A stretch of 64,000 nucleotides of DNA from Flavobacterium hibisci. GTDB lineage: Bacteria > Bacteroidota > Bacteroidia > Flavobacteriales > Flavobacteriaceae. The stretch is taken from positions 62,001 to 126,000 of the forward strand of contig NZ_JAIQDW010000008.1 in NCBI RefSeq assembly GCF_020026925.1. The letters run 5' to 3'. Positions 33,702-43,314 of the stretch are shown here, one piece after another. Below the pieces are notes generated by a model. That model searched no databases, was not told where the DNA came from, and worked only from the letters and a program-made list of their open reading frames with translations. A program made the position numbers and the translations under genes. Positions within the stretch are counted from its first letter, which is position 1. Every line of letters begins with the position of its first letter.

Positions 33702-36700
33702 TTATTTTTTAATTATTTTTTTCACAGCTTTTCCTTTCTCACTGTCAATTTTCAAAAAGTAAACATTTGCAGGCAAATTAGATATATTTACAGAATCCTG
33801 CTCCTGAATATTTTTTTTCAGAAGAACTCTTCCATTAATGTCTATCAAGATCAGTTTTGCCGTATCAACATTGAATAAATTGATTTGAACTTCTTCTGTT
33901 GCAGGGTTTGGGTAAATTGCGAATTCCGGGCGTATAATATTATCATTCGTACCTAAATCAACTCCATTCGTTTTTGCAAAATAACCTCCAAAACCAGTAG
34001 TTTCAAAACTAACTTCCCATCGGTTTAATGAAGCGTTCCATACAATATCATTGTCTATTGGATCTATTTCAGTACTGGTTATTCCATAAGAATCAGGTAA
34101 ACCGTCAACTGTTGTTCCAGTATATTTTTCGATTCTAAGATTTGATTTTCCTGTATTGTCTGAATCATTTGAAGGCAGCATAGAGGATGTATTGACAGCA
34201 TTATAGGCGTCAAATTCTTCCTGAGTAAAATACAAGGTAATTTTTGCTGTAGCGCTTGCAGGATTTGTTGCAGGATTTAATTCATAGTGTCGTTTTACAT
34301 AATTCGCAGGCTGGGAATTTTCTATCCAAACTTTAGAACTAACTTCACCCGTTACCGGATTTGCTCCTGTTGCATTTACAGTAGAGACCAAGGAATTAAA
34401 AATATCACATTGACAGGCAGCTGTATTAGGAGATACCTGAATCTGACTGTTAAAATTAACCGTATTGCCTATAGTACTAACTTCTTTATTAAAAGTGGTA
34501 CAATTGTCTAATTTCCATAATTCCTGACCATACATAAAATTATTGTAAACAGCATTTGCGGCAAAAAATAAATTGTCATTGACATTTGTTAAGTAAATCG
34601 GACTTGAATTTACAGCTCCCATATTGAGATCTTTCACCAAAACGGTACCAGCTTCTGTGCCATCAGATTGCCACAATTCCTGCCCATTTGCAACATTGAC
34701 TGCACTAAAAAAAAGGGTACCATTTATATTGGTTAAAAATTGTGGATAAGAATATCCTGAACCCGGATTTATGTCTTTTACCATAATTGTACCTGTTTCT
34801 GTACCATCAGATTTCCATAATTCGGTACCATTTGAAGCATCATTTGCTCCAAAAAAGAATGTGTCATTTATGTTTGTAAAGCTTTCACCCATAACTACAT
34901 TGATCTCTTTTATAAGTACCGTTCCTGCTTCTGTACCATTAGATTTCCATAATTTTGGTCCGCTACCACTATTAGCACTAAAAAAGAGTGTGCCGTTTAT
35001 ACTGCTTAAATTACTTATAGCAGGACTTGCAGGTCCTGGTACAATTTCTTTTACCAATACTGTACCTGCTTCTGTACCATCTGATTTCCATAATTCTTCA
35101 CCAGTTGTGCCATCGCTGGCACCAAAAAAGAGTGTGCCATTTACATTAGTTAAATAATATGGACTTGAATTTCCAGAACCCGGGTTGATATCTTTTAAAA
35201 GTATTGTCCCTGCTGTTGTACCATCCGACTTCCATAATTCTTTACCATTTGCATCACCGGCTTTAAAGAATAATGTGCCGTTTATATTGGTTAAATATTC
35301 CGGAGAAGAATCGCCTGAACCTATGTTGATATCTTTTACAAGTACTGTCCCTGCCGGTGTCCCATCAGATTTCCATAATTCTGCTCCTTTTGTGTCATCA
35401 GTTGCAGTAAAAAATAGAGTTCCGTTTACGTTGGTTAAATAATATGGATTTGAATTTCCAACACCTGGATTAATGTCTTTTACCAATACAGTGCCTGCAG
35501 TAGTACCATCCGACTTCCATAATTCTGTGCCATTTATACCATCAGTAGCAATAAAAAAGAGCGTACCGTTTATATTAGTTAAAAATTGCGGAGAAGAATT
35601 CCCGGTGCCAGGGTTGATATCTTTTACCAGTACAGTGCCTGCAGCAGTACCATCCGATTTCCATAATTCTGTTCCATTTGCAGTATCATTTGAACTAAAA
35701 AAGAGAGTGCCATTCACATTTGTTAAATTTGTCAGCAGGGCATTCCCTGAACCAAGTGCAATATCTTTTAATAATACTGTCCCAATTGTCGTGCCATCCG
35801 ATTTCCATAGTTCTGTACCATTTATAGCATTTGTAGCACTAAAGAAAAGTGTTCCGTCGGCATTAATTAAATTTTCCGGAGATGAATTTGTAAGTCCTGG
35901 ATAAATATCTTTTACGCGTACAGTACCTGCACTAGTTCCATCAGTTTTCCATAACTCCTTACCACTCGTACCATCATTAGCACTAAAAAACAATGTTCCG
36001 TTTATATTAATAAAAAAAGAGGGAAAAGAGTTGTCATTACCAGGATAAATATCCTTTACTATAACTGTCCCTGCCGGTGTCCCATCAGATTTCCATAATT
36101 CTGTGCCATTTGTATCATCTGATGCACTAAAAAATAGTGTACCATTGACATTAGTTAAATTCGATGGAGAAGAACTGCCATCGGAAGGATAGATATTTTG
36201 TACTAATATTGTACCAGCATCAGTACCGTCTGATTTCCATAATTCTGTGCCATTTGTTGTATCAGATGCACTAAAAAATAGCGTTCCGTTTACATTGGTT
36301 AGATTAGATGGAGAAGATCCAGAAGTACCGGTTACAATATCTTTTACAAGAATAGTACCGGCATCTGTTCCGTCTGATTTCCATAATTCTCTACCATTCG
36401 TATTGTTATTAGCCGTAAAAAATAGTTTTCCGTTTACACTGGCTAAATTTTGAGGACTAGAACTGCCAACGCCTGGAAATATATCTTTTACCAATACTGT
36501 TCCTGCTGTTGTGCCATCAGATTTCCACAATTCCTGCCTGCTAGTAACGTCAAATGCACTAAAAAACAATATCCCGTTTACATTGATTAAATGTTGCGGA
36601 ACAGAACTTCCATTGCCAGAATTGATATCTTTTACCAATACTGTTCCTGCTGCTGTTCCGTCAGATTTCCATAATTCGGAACCATTTGTGGCATCAGTTG

Positions 36701-37169
36701 CAGTAAAAAAGAGTGTCCCGTTTAAATTAGTTAAAAATTGCGGAGAAGAATTCCCGTTGCCGGCATTTATATCCTTCACAAGTACTGTTCCTGCTGCTGT
36801 TCCGTCAGATTTCCATAATTCCTGACCATTTGTTTCATCAGTTGCATTAAAAAAAAGTGTTCCATTAACATTGATTAAATTTTTTGGGGAGGAGTCATTA
36901 GAACCAGGATTGATATCTTTTATAAGTACTGTGCCCGATAGGGTGCCATCTGTTTTCCATAATTCACGACCATTTACAGGATCTGTGGAAGTGAAATAAG
37001 TAATTCCTCCTATTTTTATTAAATTCTGCGGAGAAGAACTTACTGTGCCACCCGAAGTGTTTATATCTTTAATAAGGTGAGGTACCTGTGCATGTAAAGC
37101 AACACACCAGAATAAAATAAAAATAAAAGAAAGCTGTTTTTTAAAAAAGTAGTTTTTTTTCATAGACAT
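33702..37169 (-). CDS. Secreted ELWxxDGT-repeat protein with T9SS sorting domain
   Basis: A 1155-residue cell-surface or secreted protein. After a signal peptide (end near LHAQ) about 17 tandem repeats of 44-50 residues fill residues 45-870; each follows the pattern ELWKSDGT-AGTVLVKDI-PG-SSP-LTNVNGTLFFSA-D-NGT. Repeat 15 is degenerate (KLWKSNGT, shorter), and the last is cut off (ELWKLDNC). The arrangement suggests a beta-propeller-like or solenoid structure, as inference. A non-repeat region follows (about 875-1070), then a type A T9SS signal (IYPNPATEEVQ to VKKIIKK). Function unknown; surface adhesion or binding is plausible. A -7 box TAATTTTG lies at 37191-37198. Confidence 0.9.
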   Translation of the reverse strand: MSMKKNYFFKKQLSFIFILFWCVALHAQVPHLIKDINTSGGTVSSSPQNLIKIGGITYFTSTDPVNGRELWKTDGTLSGTVLIKDINPGSNDSSPKNLINVNGTLFFNATDETNGQELWKSDGTAAGTVLVKDINAGNGNSSPQFLTNLNGTLFFTATDATNGSELWKSDGTAAGTVLVKDINSGNGSSVPQHLINVNGILFFSAFDVTSRQELWKSDGTTAGTVLVKDIFPGVGSSSPQNLASVNGKLFFTANNNTNGRELWKSDGTDAGTILVKDIVTGTSGSSPSNLTNVNGTLFFSASDTTNGTELWKSDGTDAGTILVQNIYPSDGSSSPSNLTNVNGTLFFSASDDTNGTELWKSDGTPAGTVIVKDIYPGNDNSFPSFFININGTLFFSANDGTSGKELWKTDGTSAGTVRVKDIYPGLTNSSPENLINADGTLFFSATNAINGTELWKSDGTTIGTVLLKDIALGSGNALLTNLTNVNGTLFFSSNDTANGTELWKSDGTAAGTVLVKDINPGTGNSSPQFLTNINGTLFFIATDGINGTELWKSDGTTAGTVLVKDINPGVGNSNPYYLTNVNGTLFFTATDDTKGAELWKSDGTPAGTVLVKDINIGSGDSSPEYLTNINGTLFFKAGDANGKELWKSDGTTAGTILLKDINPGSGNSSPYYLTNVNGTLFFGASDGTTGEELWKSDGTEAGTVLVKEIVPGPASPAISNLSSINGTLFFSANSGSGPKLWKSNGTEAGTVLIKEINVVMGESFTNINDTFFFGANDASNGTELWKSDGTETGTIMVKDINPGSGYSYPQFLTNINGTLFFSAVNVANGQELWQSDGTEAGTVLVKDLNMGAVNSSPIYLTNVNDNLFFAANAVYNNFMYGQELWKLDNCTTFNKEVSTIGNTVNFNSQIQVSPNTAACQCDIFNSLVSTVNATGANPVTGEVSSKVWIENSQPANYVKRHYELNPATNPASATAKITLYFTQEEFDAYNAVNTSSMLPSNDSDNTGKSNLRIEKYTGTTVDGLPDSYGITSTEIDPIDNDIVWNASLNRWEVSFETTGFGGYFAKTNGVDLGTNDNIIRPEFAIYPNPATEEVQINLFNVDTAKLILIDINGRVLLKKNIQEQDSVNISNLPANVYFLKIDSEKGKAVKKIIKK

Positions 37170-37311
37170 TATATGTTTTTCGAATTTCTACAAAATTATA
37201 TATTTTTCTCTTCTAAAATAATTGGTTAGCAGTATTTTATATGTGTTACAGGTTGTGTTTTTTTAATCCTGTTAAACATAAGAAACCGTTTGCAAAATGG
37301 ATTACTTAATA

Positions 37312-37350
37312 AAAAAATCCCCGGCAGGTTTTAAAACCTGCCGGGGATTA
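37312..37350 (-). terminator. Terminator of the suf operon
   Basis: ATCCCCGGCAGGTTTT and AAAACCTGCCGGGGAT form a perfect long stem; on the minus strand T7 follows. It lies 25 bp beyond sufD. Confidence 0.92.
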
Positions 37351-37374
37351 TACTATTATCTATGAGTAGATTTT

Positions 37375-38691
37375 TTACAAATCAAATCCTAAATTCACGC
37401 CTAATTTTGTAGCAATGATTTTAGTGATTCTTTGCTTTAATTCCGGTATTTTGATGCTTTCGATAACAGCATTTGAGAAAGCGTACATCAATAAAGCTTT
37501 CGCTTCTTTTTTCGGGATTCCGCGGGACTGCATGTAGAACATTGCTGTTTCGTCTAGCTGTCCAACTGTACATCCGTGAGAACATTTTACGTCGTCAGCA
37601 AAAATTTCCAATTGTGGTTTTGCGTTGATTGTAGCTTTATCGCTCAATAAAATGTTGTTGCTTTTTTGGAAAGCGTTTGTTTTCTGAGCTTCTTTTTCTA
37701 CAAAAACTTTTCCGTTGAAAACTCCTGTCGAACGATCAGAGAAAATTCCTTTATAATCCTGGAAACTTTCGCAGTTTGGCTGTGCGTGGTTTACCAAAGT
37801 ATAATGGTCAACGTGTTGTTTGTCATTCAAAATAGAAATTCCGTTAAGCGTACTTGTTAATCTTTCTCCGAAATGGTAAAAGTTTAAGTTGTTACGAGTA
37901 AGGTTTCCTCCGAATGAGAAAGTATGAACAGAAGCATGACTTTCTTGTTGTTGAGAAACATAAGTGTTGTCAACTAAGTTCGCTTCGCTGTTGTCGTTTT
38001 GAATTTTATAGTAATCAACAATCGCACGTTTTTGAGCAAAAATCTCCGTAACAGAATTCGTTAAAACCGGATTTTCGTTTAAACTTTGGTGACGCTCAAT
38101 AATTTGAACATGTGAATTTTCACCCACAATAACAAGGTTTCTTGGCTGCACCATTAACGCAGTTTCATTTCCAGTTGAAAAATACATGATTTCAATTGGT
38201 TTATCTGCTACTTTTTTCTTTGGGATATTGATAAAAGCTCCTTCAATAGCAAAAGCAGTATTCAATGAAGTCAAACTGTCATCTTTACTTGCAATTTGGT
38301 TGAAATACGTATCAATAACCATTTTATATTTTGGTTTGGTCAATGCCGATGACATCAAACAAACATCGATTCCGTCGTGTGTTGTAGAAGACAAATGCGA
38401 ACTGAAAACACCATCAATAAAAACTAATTTATAAGTGTCAATTTCGTGTAAAAAGTATTTTTTTACCTGATTGAATTCGATTGCATTTTCCTGCTTTGGA
38501 AAAACCGTAAAGTCATTTTTTAAGATGGCATTTAACGATGTATATTTCCAGGCTTCTTCTTTTTTGGTTGGAAAACCTTTATTTTCGAAATTTTTTATAG
38601 CTGCTGTACGGATGTCATGCAAATCTGAATGCACATCAACACGCTCTTCAAAAGCCATAAAAGACGATACTAATTTTTCTTTTAAATCCAT
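37375..38691 (-). CDS. sufD: Fe-S cluster assembly protein SufD
   Basis: A 438-residue SUF scaffold subunit that forms SufB-SufC-SufD with its neighbours. It shows KKEEAWKYTSLNAIL near residue 40, the beta-helix core with HTFSFGGNLTRNNLNFYHFGE, and the C-terminal CSHGCTVGQLDETAMFYMQSRGIPKKEAKALL typical of SufB/SufD proteins. It is last in the operon, 65 bp after sufC; the gap holds tandem short repeats. Confidence 0.96.
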   Translation of the reverse strand: MDLKEKLVSSFMAFEERVDVHSDLHDIRTAAIKNFENKGFPTKKEEAWKYTSLNAILKNDFTVFPKQENAIEFNQVKKYFLHEIDTYKLVFIDGVFSSHLSSTTHDGIDVCLMSSALTKPKYKMVIDTYFNQIASKDDSLTSLNTAFAIEGAFINIPKKKVADKPIEIMYFSTGNETALMVQPRNLVIVGENSHVQIIERHQSLNENPVLTNSVTEIFAQKRAIVDYYKIQNDNSEANLVDNTYVSQQQESHASVHTFSFGGNLTRNNLNFYHFGERLTSTLNGISILNDKQHVDHYTLVNHAQPNCESFQDYKGIFSDRSTGVFNGKVFVEKEAQKTNAFQKSNNILLSDKATINAKPQLEIFADDVKCSHGCTVGQLDETAMFYMQSRGIPKKEAKALLMYAFSNAVIESIKIPELKQRITKIIATKLGVNLGFDL

Positions 38692-38697
38692 TTCTTT

Positions 38698-38756
38698 AGT
38701 TGTAAGTTATGAGTTATGAGTTATGAGTTTTGTAAACTGTAAACTGTAACTGTAAA
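38698..38756. repeat. Tandem 8-mer and 7-mer repeats between sufC and sufD
   Basis: The plus strand has three copies of GTTATGA(G) in a row followed by about four copies of TGTAAAC (one shortened). They fill the whole spacer up to the sufC stop codon. Such arrays are prone to slippage and may alter spacing between the two genes. Confidence 0.8.
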
Positions 38757-39503
38757 CTAGTTTTCTGCTTTGATCCAATCGTATCCTTTTTCCTCAAGCT
38801 CGTAAGCCAATTCTTTTCCTCCTGATTTTACGATTCTTCCGTTGTAAAGAACGTGAACGAAATCTGGAACGATATAATCTAACAAACGCTGGTAGTGTGT
38901 AATTACGATAATTGCGTTTTTGTCGCTTTTTAATTTGTTCACACCATTGGCAACAATTCTTAAAGCATCGATATCAAGACCAGAGTCGGTTTCGTCAAGG
39001 ATAGCTAATTTTGGCTCTAACATTGCCATTTGGAAAATTTCGTTTCTTTTTTTCTCTCCTCCGGAAAAACCTTCATTTAAAGAACGAGAAAGAAATTTAC
39101 GGTCGATTTCTAACAATTCAGATTTCTCACGAATTACTTTCAGCATTTCGTTTGCAGGCATTTCTTCCTGGCCGTTTGCTTTGCGAGTTTCGTTGATGGC
39201 TGTTTTCATAAAGTTAGTTACGCTAACTCCAGGAATTTCTACCGGATATTGAAAAGAAAGGAAAACGCCTTTATGAGCTCTTTCTTCCGGAGCTAAATCA
39301 GCAAGATCTTCTCCGTCAAGAATAACCTCTCCGTCTGTAACTTCATAGTTTTCGTTTCCTGCAATAACAGCAGAAAGTGTACTTTTTCCAGAACCGTTTG
39401 GTCCCATTATCGCGTGAACTTCTCCAGCTTTAACTTCTATATTAATTCCCTTAAGGATTTCTTTATCACCAATTGCGGCGTGAAGGTTTTTTATTGATAA
39501 CAT
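38757..39503 (-). CDS. sufC: Fe-S cluster assembly ATPase SufC
   Basis: A 248-residue ABC-type ATPase driving the SufBCD scaffold. Walker A GPNGSGKST, Q-loop SFQYPVEIPGV, signature SGGEKKRNEI (with the SufC-typical GFSGGEKKR) and Walker B LAILDETDSGLD are present. It starts only 12 bp after the end of the broken toxin gene inserted between sufB and sufC. Confidence 0.97.
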   Translation of the reverse strand: MLSIKNLHAAIGDKEILKGINIEVKAGEVHAIMGPNGSGKSTLSAVIAGNENYEVTDGEVILDGEDLADLAPEERAHKGVFLSFQYPVEIPGVSVTNFMKTAINETRKANGQEEMPANEMLKVIREKSELLEIDRKFLSRSLNEGFSGGEKKRNEIFQMAMLEPKLAILDETDSGLDIDALRIVANGVNKLKSDKNAIIVITHYQRLLDYIVPDFVHVLYNGRIVKSGGKELAYELEEKGYDWIKAEN

Positions 39504-39515
39504 TGTCTTGTTTGT

Positions 39516-39786
39516 TTATTCGTAATGTCCTTTTAACGAAATTATATTTAATATTTCAATCGTGTTTTCGTCTATAATTTCATAACTAATCTGTGTTCTT
39601 GGTCAATTCTTCTTGACCAGACACCAGATAGATTGTATTTTAACTGCTCTGGTTTTCCAATGCCTTCAAATGGATTTTCTTGAATTGCCCGCAATAATTC
39701 AGAAATTTTCTTTAAAATTTTTTTATTTCTGATTTACTCCAAAATTCCAAATCATTTTCCGCCTTTCTTGAAAAAACTATTTCCAT
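39516..39786 (-). pseudogene. YoeB/Txe-like toxin gene, two frameshifts
   Basis: The minus strand begins ATGGAAATAGTTTTTTC (MEIVFSRKAENDLEFWSKS), then loses frame near 39730; restoring one base gives NKKILKKISELLRAIQENPF, GIGKPEQLKYNLSGVWSRRI and, after a second missing base near 39590, ISYEIIDENTIEILNIISLKGHYE. The reconstructed protein has about 90 residues, the family length, with the YoeB catalytic Glu, Arg and C-terminal His-Tyr (KGHYE) all preserved. The ATG overlaps the antitoxin stop by 10 bp. Either the toxin is dead by two 1-bp deletions or the sequence has two errors. Confidence 0.82.
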
Positions 39787-39983
39787 AGTTTATCAATATC
39801 TTCGATGGTCATCTTTATACCTTTTCCTTGTCTAAGCTCTTCTCTTGCTTCAAGAATCTCTTTTACAAATTCTGGATTATATGGTTTTTCTACTTCTTCA
39901 ATAATTTCAAAATCAAGAGATTTTGCCAGTGATTTTAAAACCGGAAAATCTTTTTTCTTTACATTTTTTAAGATGATATCCAT
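39777..39983 (-). CDS. Antitoxin of a YoeB-type toxin-antitoxin pair
   Basis: A 68-residue protein (MDIILKNVKKKDFPVLKSLAKSLDF start) with a C-terminal EAREELRQGKGIKMTIEDIDKLWK, a pattern usual for antitoxins preceding YoeB/RelE-type toxins in Bacteroidota. It starts 15 bp after sufB and overlaps the toxin start, so it sits within the suf operon in the same direction. The frame is intact while its toxin is broken. Confidence 0.75.
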   Translation of the reverse strand: MDIILKNVKKKDFPVLKSLAKSLDFEIIEEVEKPYNPEFVKEILEAREELRQGKGIKMTIEDIDKLWK

Positions 39984-39998
39984 AATTTTTGCTTTTAA

Positions 39999-41447
39999 TT
40001 ATCCTACAGATCCTTCTAAAGAAATCTCTAATAATTTTTGAGCTTCAACAGCAAATTCCATTGGCAATTTGTTCAATACATCTTTACTGAAACCATTTAC
40101 AATTAAGGCAATCGCTTTTTCAGTCGGAATACCTCTTTGGTTGCAATAGAAAACCTGATCCTCTCCAATTTTACTTGTAGTGGCTTCATGCTCAATTTTT
40201 GCCGATGGATTTTTACTTTCGATGTAAGGGAAAGTATGCGCACCACAATTGTTACCCATTAATAACGAGTCACATTGCGAAAAGTTTCTTGCATTCTCTG
40301 CTCTTGGCGAAATTTGCACTAAACCACGGTAGCTATTTTGTGATTTTCCAGCTGAAATACCTTTAGAAATAATAGTCGATTTAGTGTTTTTTCCTAAATG
40401 AATCATTTTTGTTCCAGTATCTGCTTGTTGGTAATTATTGGTAACAGCAATAGAATAAAATTCACCTACTGAATTATCTCCTTTTAATACACAAGAAGGG
40501 TATTTCCAGGTTACAGCAGAACCAGTTTCTACTTGTGTCCAGGAAATTTTAGCGTTTGTTTCGCATAAACCTCTTTTGGTTACAAAGTTGTAAACCCCAC
40601 CTTTTCCTTCTTTATTTCCAGGGAACCAGTTTTGAACTGTAGAATATTTAATTTCAGCATCGTCCAAAGCGATTAATTCAACTACAGCAGCGTGTAATTG
40701 GTTTTCGTCACGACTTGGTGCTGTACAGCCTTCAAGATAAGAAACGTAACTTCCTTCATCGGCAATAACTAAAGTTCTTTCGAATTGTCCGGTTCCTGCC
40801 TGGTTGATTCTGAAATATGTTGAAAGTTCCATTGGGCATTTTACGCCTTTTGGAATATAACAGAAACTTCCGTCAGAGAAAACTGCAGAGTTTAAAGCGG
40901 CGTAAAAGTTATCTTTCTGAGGAACAACAGTACCTAAATATTTTTTAACTAATTCCGGATGTTCTTTGATAGCTTCAGAAATCGGGCAGAAAATAATTCC
41001 TTTTTCTCCAAGTGTTTTTTTGAAAGTCGTTGCAACAGAAACAGAATCGACAACAATATCCATAGCGACATTGTTCATCATTTTTTGTTCGTCAACAGAG
41101 ATGCCTAACTTTTTGTACATTTCTAAAAGTTCAGGATCTACATCGTCCAGGGTTTTATTTGGATCTACGGCTTTTGGGGCTGAATAGTATGAAATAGCCT
41201 GAAAATCTGGTTTTTCGTAGTTTACGTTTGCCCATTCCGGCTCAATCATTTCTTTCCAGACACGAAAAGCTTCAATGCGCCATTCCGTCATCCACTCTGG
41301 TTCTTCTTTTTTAAGAGAAATAGCTCTTACAATTTCTTCGTTTAGACCAATAGGAAATGTTTCAGATTCTATATTGGTATAAAATCCGTACTCATATTCT
41401 TTGGTTTCCAGTTCGATTTTTAAATCGTCTTCGGTGTATTTGCTCAT
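39999..41447 (-). CDS. sufB: Fe-S cluster assembly protein SufB
   Basis: A 482-residue main scaffold of the SUF system. It contains [15 protein letters not shown] near the N-terminus, [38 protein letters not shown], the [23 protein letters not shown] region and [21 protein letters not shown] near the end, all typical. It follows the SufA-like gene by 93 bp and is separated from sufC by the toxin-antitoxin insert. Confidence 0.97.
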   Translation of the reverse strand: MSKYTEDDLKIELETKEYEYGFYTNIESETFPIGLNEEIVRAISLKKEEPEWMTEWRIEAFRVWKEMIEPEWANVNYEKPDFQAISYYSAPKAVDPNKTLDDVDPELLEMYKKLGISVDEQKMMNNVAMDIVVDSVSVATTFKKTLGEKGIIFCPISEAIKEHPELVKKYLGTVVPQKDNFYAALNSAVFSDGSFCYIPKGVKCPMELSTYFRINQAGTGQFERTLVIADEGSYVSYLEGCTAPSRDENQLHAAVVELIALDDAEIKYSTVQNWFPGNKEGKGGVYNFVTKRGLCETNAKISWTQVETGSAVTWKYPSCVLKGDNSVGEFYSIAVTNNYQQADTGTKMIHLGKNTKSTIISKGISAGKSQNSYRGLVQISPRAENARNFSQCDSLLMGNNCGAHTFPYIESKNPSAKIEHEATTSKIGEDQVFYCNQRGIPTEKAIALIVNGFSKDVLNKLPMEFAVEAQKLLEISLEGSVG

Positions 41448-41540
41448 TGTTTTTTTATTGAAAGATTTTAAAATAGAAGGATTTAAATATTTAAAATCAC
41501 TTCTGTATTAAATCTTTAAATTTTGCAATTGTTTAATTGT

Positions 41541-41870
41541 TTATAGCGAAAATGATTCACCGCATCCGCAGGTTCTGCTTGCGTTTGGGTTGTTGAAAAC
41601 AAATCCTTTTCCGTTTAATCCGCCAGAGAATTCTAAAATTGTTCCGGCTAAATAAAGAAATGATTTTTTTTCAACGGCTATTTGGATATCATTATCTACG
41701 AATATTTTATCATCATCTCCTTTGGTTTTGTCGAATTTTAAATCATAAGACAAACCAGAGCATCCACCGCTTTTTACTCCTACACGTACATAGTCATGTG
41801 CGGCATCAAAACCATCATCAGTCATCAGGTCGATGATTTTCTTTTTGGCTGTATCAGAAACTTTTATCAT
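41541..41870 (-). CDS. sufA: HesB/IscA-type iron-sulfur carrier (SufA-like)
   Basis: A 109-residue A-type carrier with the three Cys that bind the cluster: GGCSGLSYDL (about residue 37) and CGCGESF at the C-terminus. First gene of the suf operon. The name sufA is by position; erpA or iscA-like roles are also possible. Confidence 0.9.
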   Translation of the reverse strand: MIKVSDTAKKKIIDLMTDDGFDAAHDYVRVGVKSGGCSGLSYDLKFDKTKGDDDKIFVDNDIQIAVEKKSFLYLAGTILEFSGGLNGKGFVFNNPNASRTCGCGESFSL

Positions 41871-41880
41871 TTTTTATAGT

Positions 41881-42394
41881 ATTTATCTTTTTCAACATTC
41901 CTTTTAAAAATAGTAATGAAATTATTACAATTAAAGTACTGTATGTCAATGCTGAAATGAAATTATCTGCAAAGATACGACTTAAAAACCTTTTTCCATA
42001 ACGGTTCACATTATTATAACAAATGTTAAAATAGATATAAGTTATTTTGAGTTTGTTATTTTTAAAATTTAATGAGAATGGAACTAAAGATTTTTGACTA
42101 ATTATATTTTCGATATGTTTAATAATGTAGTTGAAAGAAAAAAAATTAAAACGGATAATAAATAAAAACCTTTGCTAATATTTATTTATAAAATAACTAA
42201 ACTATCATTGCTATTGTTTGTCGCAAGTCACGGTTGTCTTCAACTAAGACAATTGTTTTTTTCATTTTGATGTCAATTCTTAATCAAACAATATCAAAGA
42301 CAATAAAAACACTTCTAAAATAACGAGTAAGCTTAGTGAAATAAAAACCAAACCACTAAATTGCATTTGAATTCGAAATTTTAAAAAGCAAAAA
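41881..42394. other. Gene-free region between the suf operon and an MBL-fold hydrolase
   Basis: 514 bp without a supported gene. It contains the suf -7 box at 41970-41977 (minus strand) and an orphan hairpin at 42234-42252 (TTGTCTT/AAGACAA) followed on the plus strand by T-rich sequence, which looks like a terminator but has no gene before it. Confidence 0.5.
41970..41977 (-). promoter_or_regulatory. Candidate -7 box of the suf operon
   Basis: The minus strand reads TATCTTTG, exact TAnnTTTG, 100 bp before sufA. The -33 region has no clear TTTG. Confidence 0.4.
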
Positions 42395-43252
42395 ATGAAA
42401 CTTTATCCCATAGAATCAGGAAATTTTAAATTAGACGGTGGTGCTATGTTTGGTGTTGTGCCAAAAACAATCTGGAATAAAACCAACCCTGCCGATGCTA
42501 ATAACCTGATTGATATTGCCGCACGCTGCCTGCTTATTGAGGATGGAAACCGTCTGATTTTAATTGATACCGGAATGGGTGATAAGCAATCTGAGAAATT
42601 CTTTGGCTATTATTCGCTTTGGGGGACTCATTCTTTGGATAAATCATTGGCTAAATATGGTTTTCACAGAGAAGATATTACCGATGTTTTTATGACGCAT
42701 CTTCATTTTGATCATTGTGGTGGAAGTGTTCAATGGAATGCGGATAAAACAGGATATGAACCTGCTTTTAGAAATGCGAGATACTGGACCAATGAAAATC
42801 ATTGGGAATGGGCAACAAAACCAAACGCCAGGGAAAAAGCTTCTTTCTTACCAGAAAATATTTTACCAATGCAGGAAAGTGGTCAGTTACATTTTGTGAA
42901 AAGACCAAATGCCGATTTTGGTTTTTCGGAAGAATTAGGTTTTGATATTTACTACGTTGATGGTCACACCGAAAAACAAATGATTCCACATATACAATAC
43001 AAGGATAAAACTATAGTTTTTTGTGCCGATTTATTGGCTACAGCAGGACACATTCCGCTCCCGTATGTTATGGGATATGATACAAGGCCTTTATTGACGA
43101 TGCCGGAGAAAGCAAAAATGTTGAATGCAGCAGCAGATCATAATCATTATCTATTTCTTGAACACGATGCTCATAACCAAATTATAACAGTTAAACATAC
43201 TGAAAAAGGAGTTCGGCTAAAAGAAGTTTTTACCTGTGAGGATATCTTATAA
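42395..43252 (+). CDS. MBL-fold metallo-hydrolase, lactonase-like
   Basis: A 285-residue metallo-beta-lactamase-fold protein with the two-metal site HLHFDHCGG (about residue 106), Asp in FCADLLATAGHIP and His in FLEHDAHNQI. The N-terminal MKLYPIESGNFKLDGGAMFG and the YYSLWGTHSLDKSL insert resemble AidC/AttM-type lactonases that open acyl-homoserine lactones, but many relatives have other substrates. No signal peptide, so cytoplasmic. Single gene; terminator follows at 43259-43296. Confidence 0.8.
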   Translation: MKLYPIESGNFKLDGGAMFGVVPKTIWNKTNPADANNLIDIAARCLLIEDGNRLILIDTGMGDKQSEKFFGYYSLWGTHSLDKSLAKYGFHREDITDVFMTHLHFDHCGGSVQWNADKTGYEPAFRNARYWTNENHWEWATKPNAREKASFLPENILPMQESGQLHFVKRPNADFGFSEELGFDIYYVDGHTEKQMIPHIQYKDKTIVFCADLLATAGHIPLPYVMGYDTRPLLTMPEKAKMLNAAADHNHYLFLEHDAHNQIITVKHTEKGVRLKEVFTCEDIL

Positions 43253-43258
43253 AATATT

Positions 43259-43297
43259 AAAACCATATTTCTAATGAATGAAATATGGTTTTAATTT
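43259..43297. terminator. Bidirectional terminator after the MBL hydrolase
   Basis: AAAACCATATTTC and GAAATATGGTTTT pair perfectly (13 bp) with AT flanks. It also serves the convergent LRR gene. Confidence 0.8.
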
Positions 43298-43314
43298 TAT
43301 AATGAGTTTGTATT

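Noticed and set aside
34771-36825. Several open plus-strand frames of 68-143 residues with repeated VPSDFHNS motifs
   Set aside because: They are the antisense reading of the ELWxxDGT repeat array; the repeated DNA keeps the opposite frame open. They have no start context and no family features.
33702-37169. Regularly spaced repeats that might suggest a CRISPR-like array
   Set aside because: The 144-bp periodicity is within one long coding frame, without separate spacers, and translates to a known protein repeat.
39516-39786. Intact toxin gene by assuming sequencing error
   Set aside because: Two separate frameshifts would be needed; I record it as a pseudogene and note that raw reads could change this.
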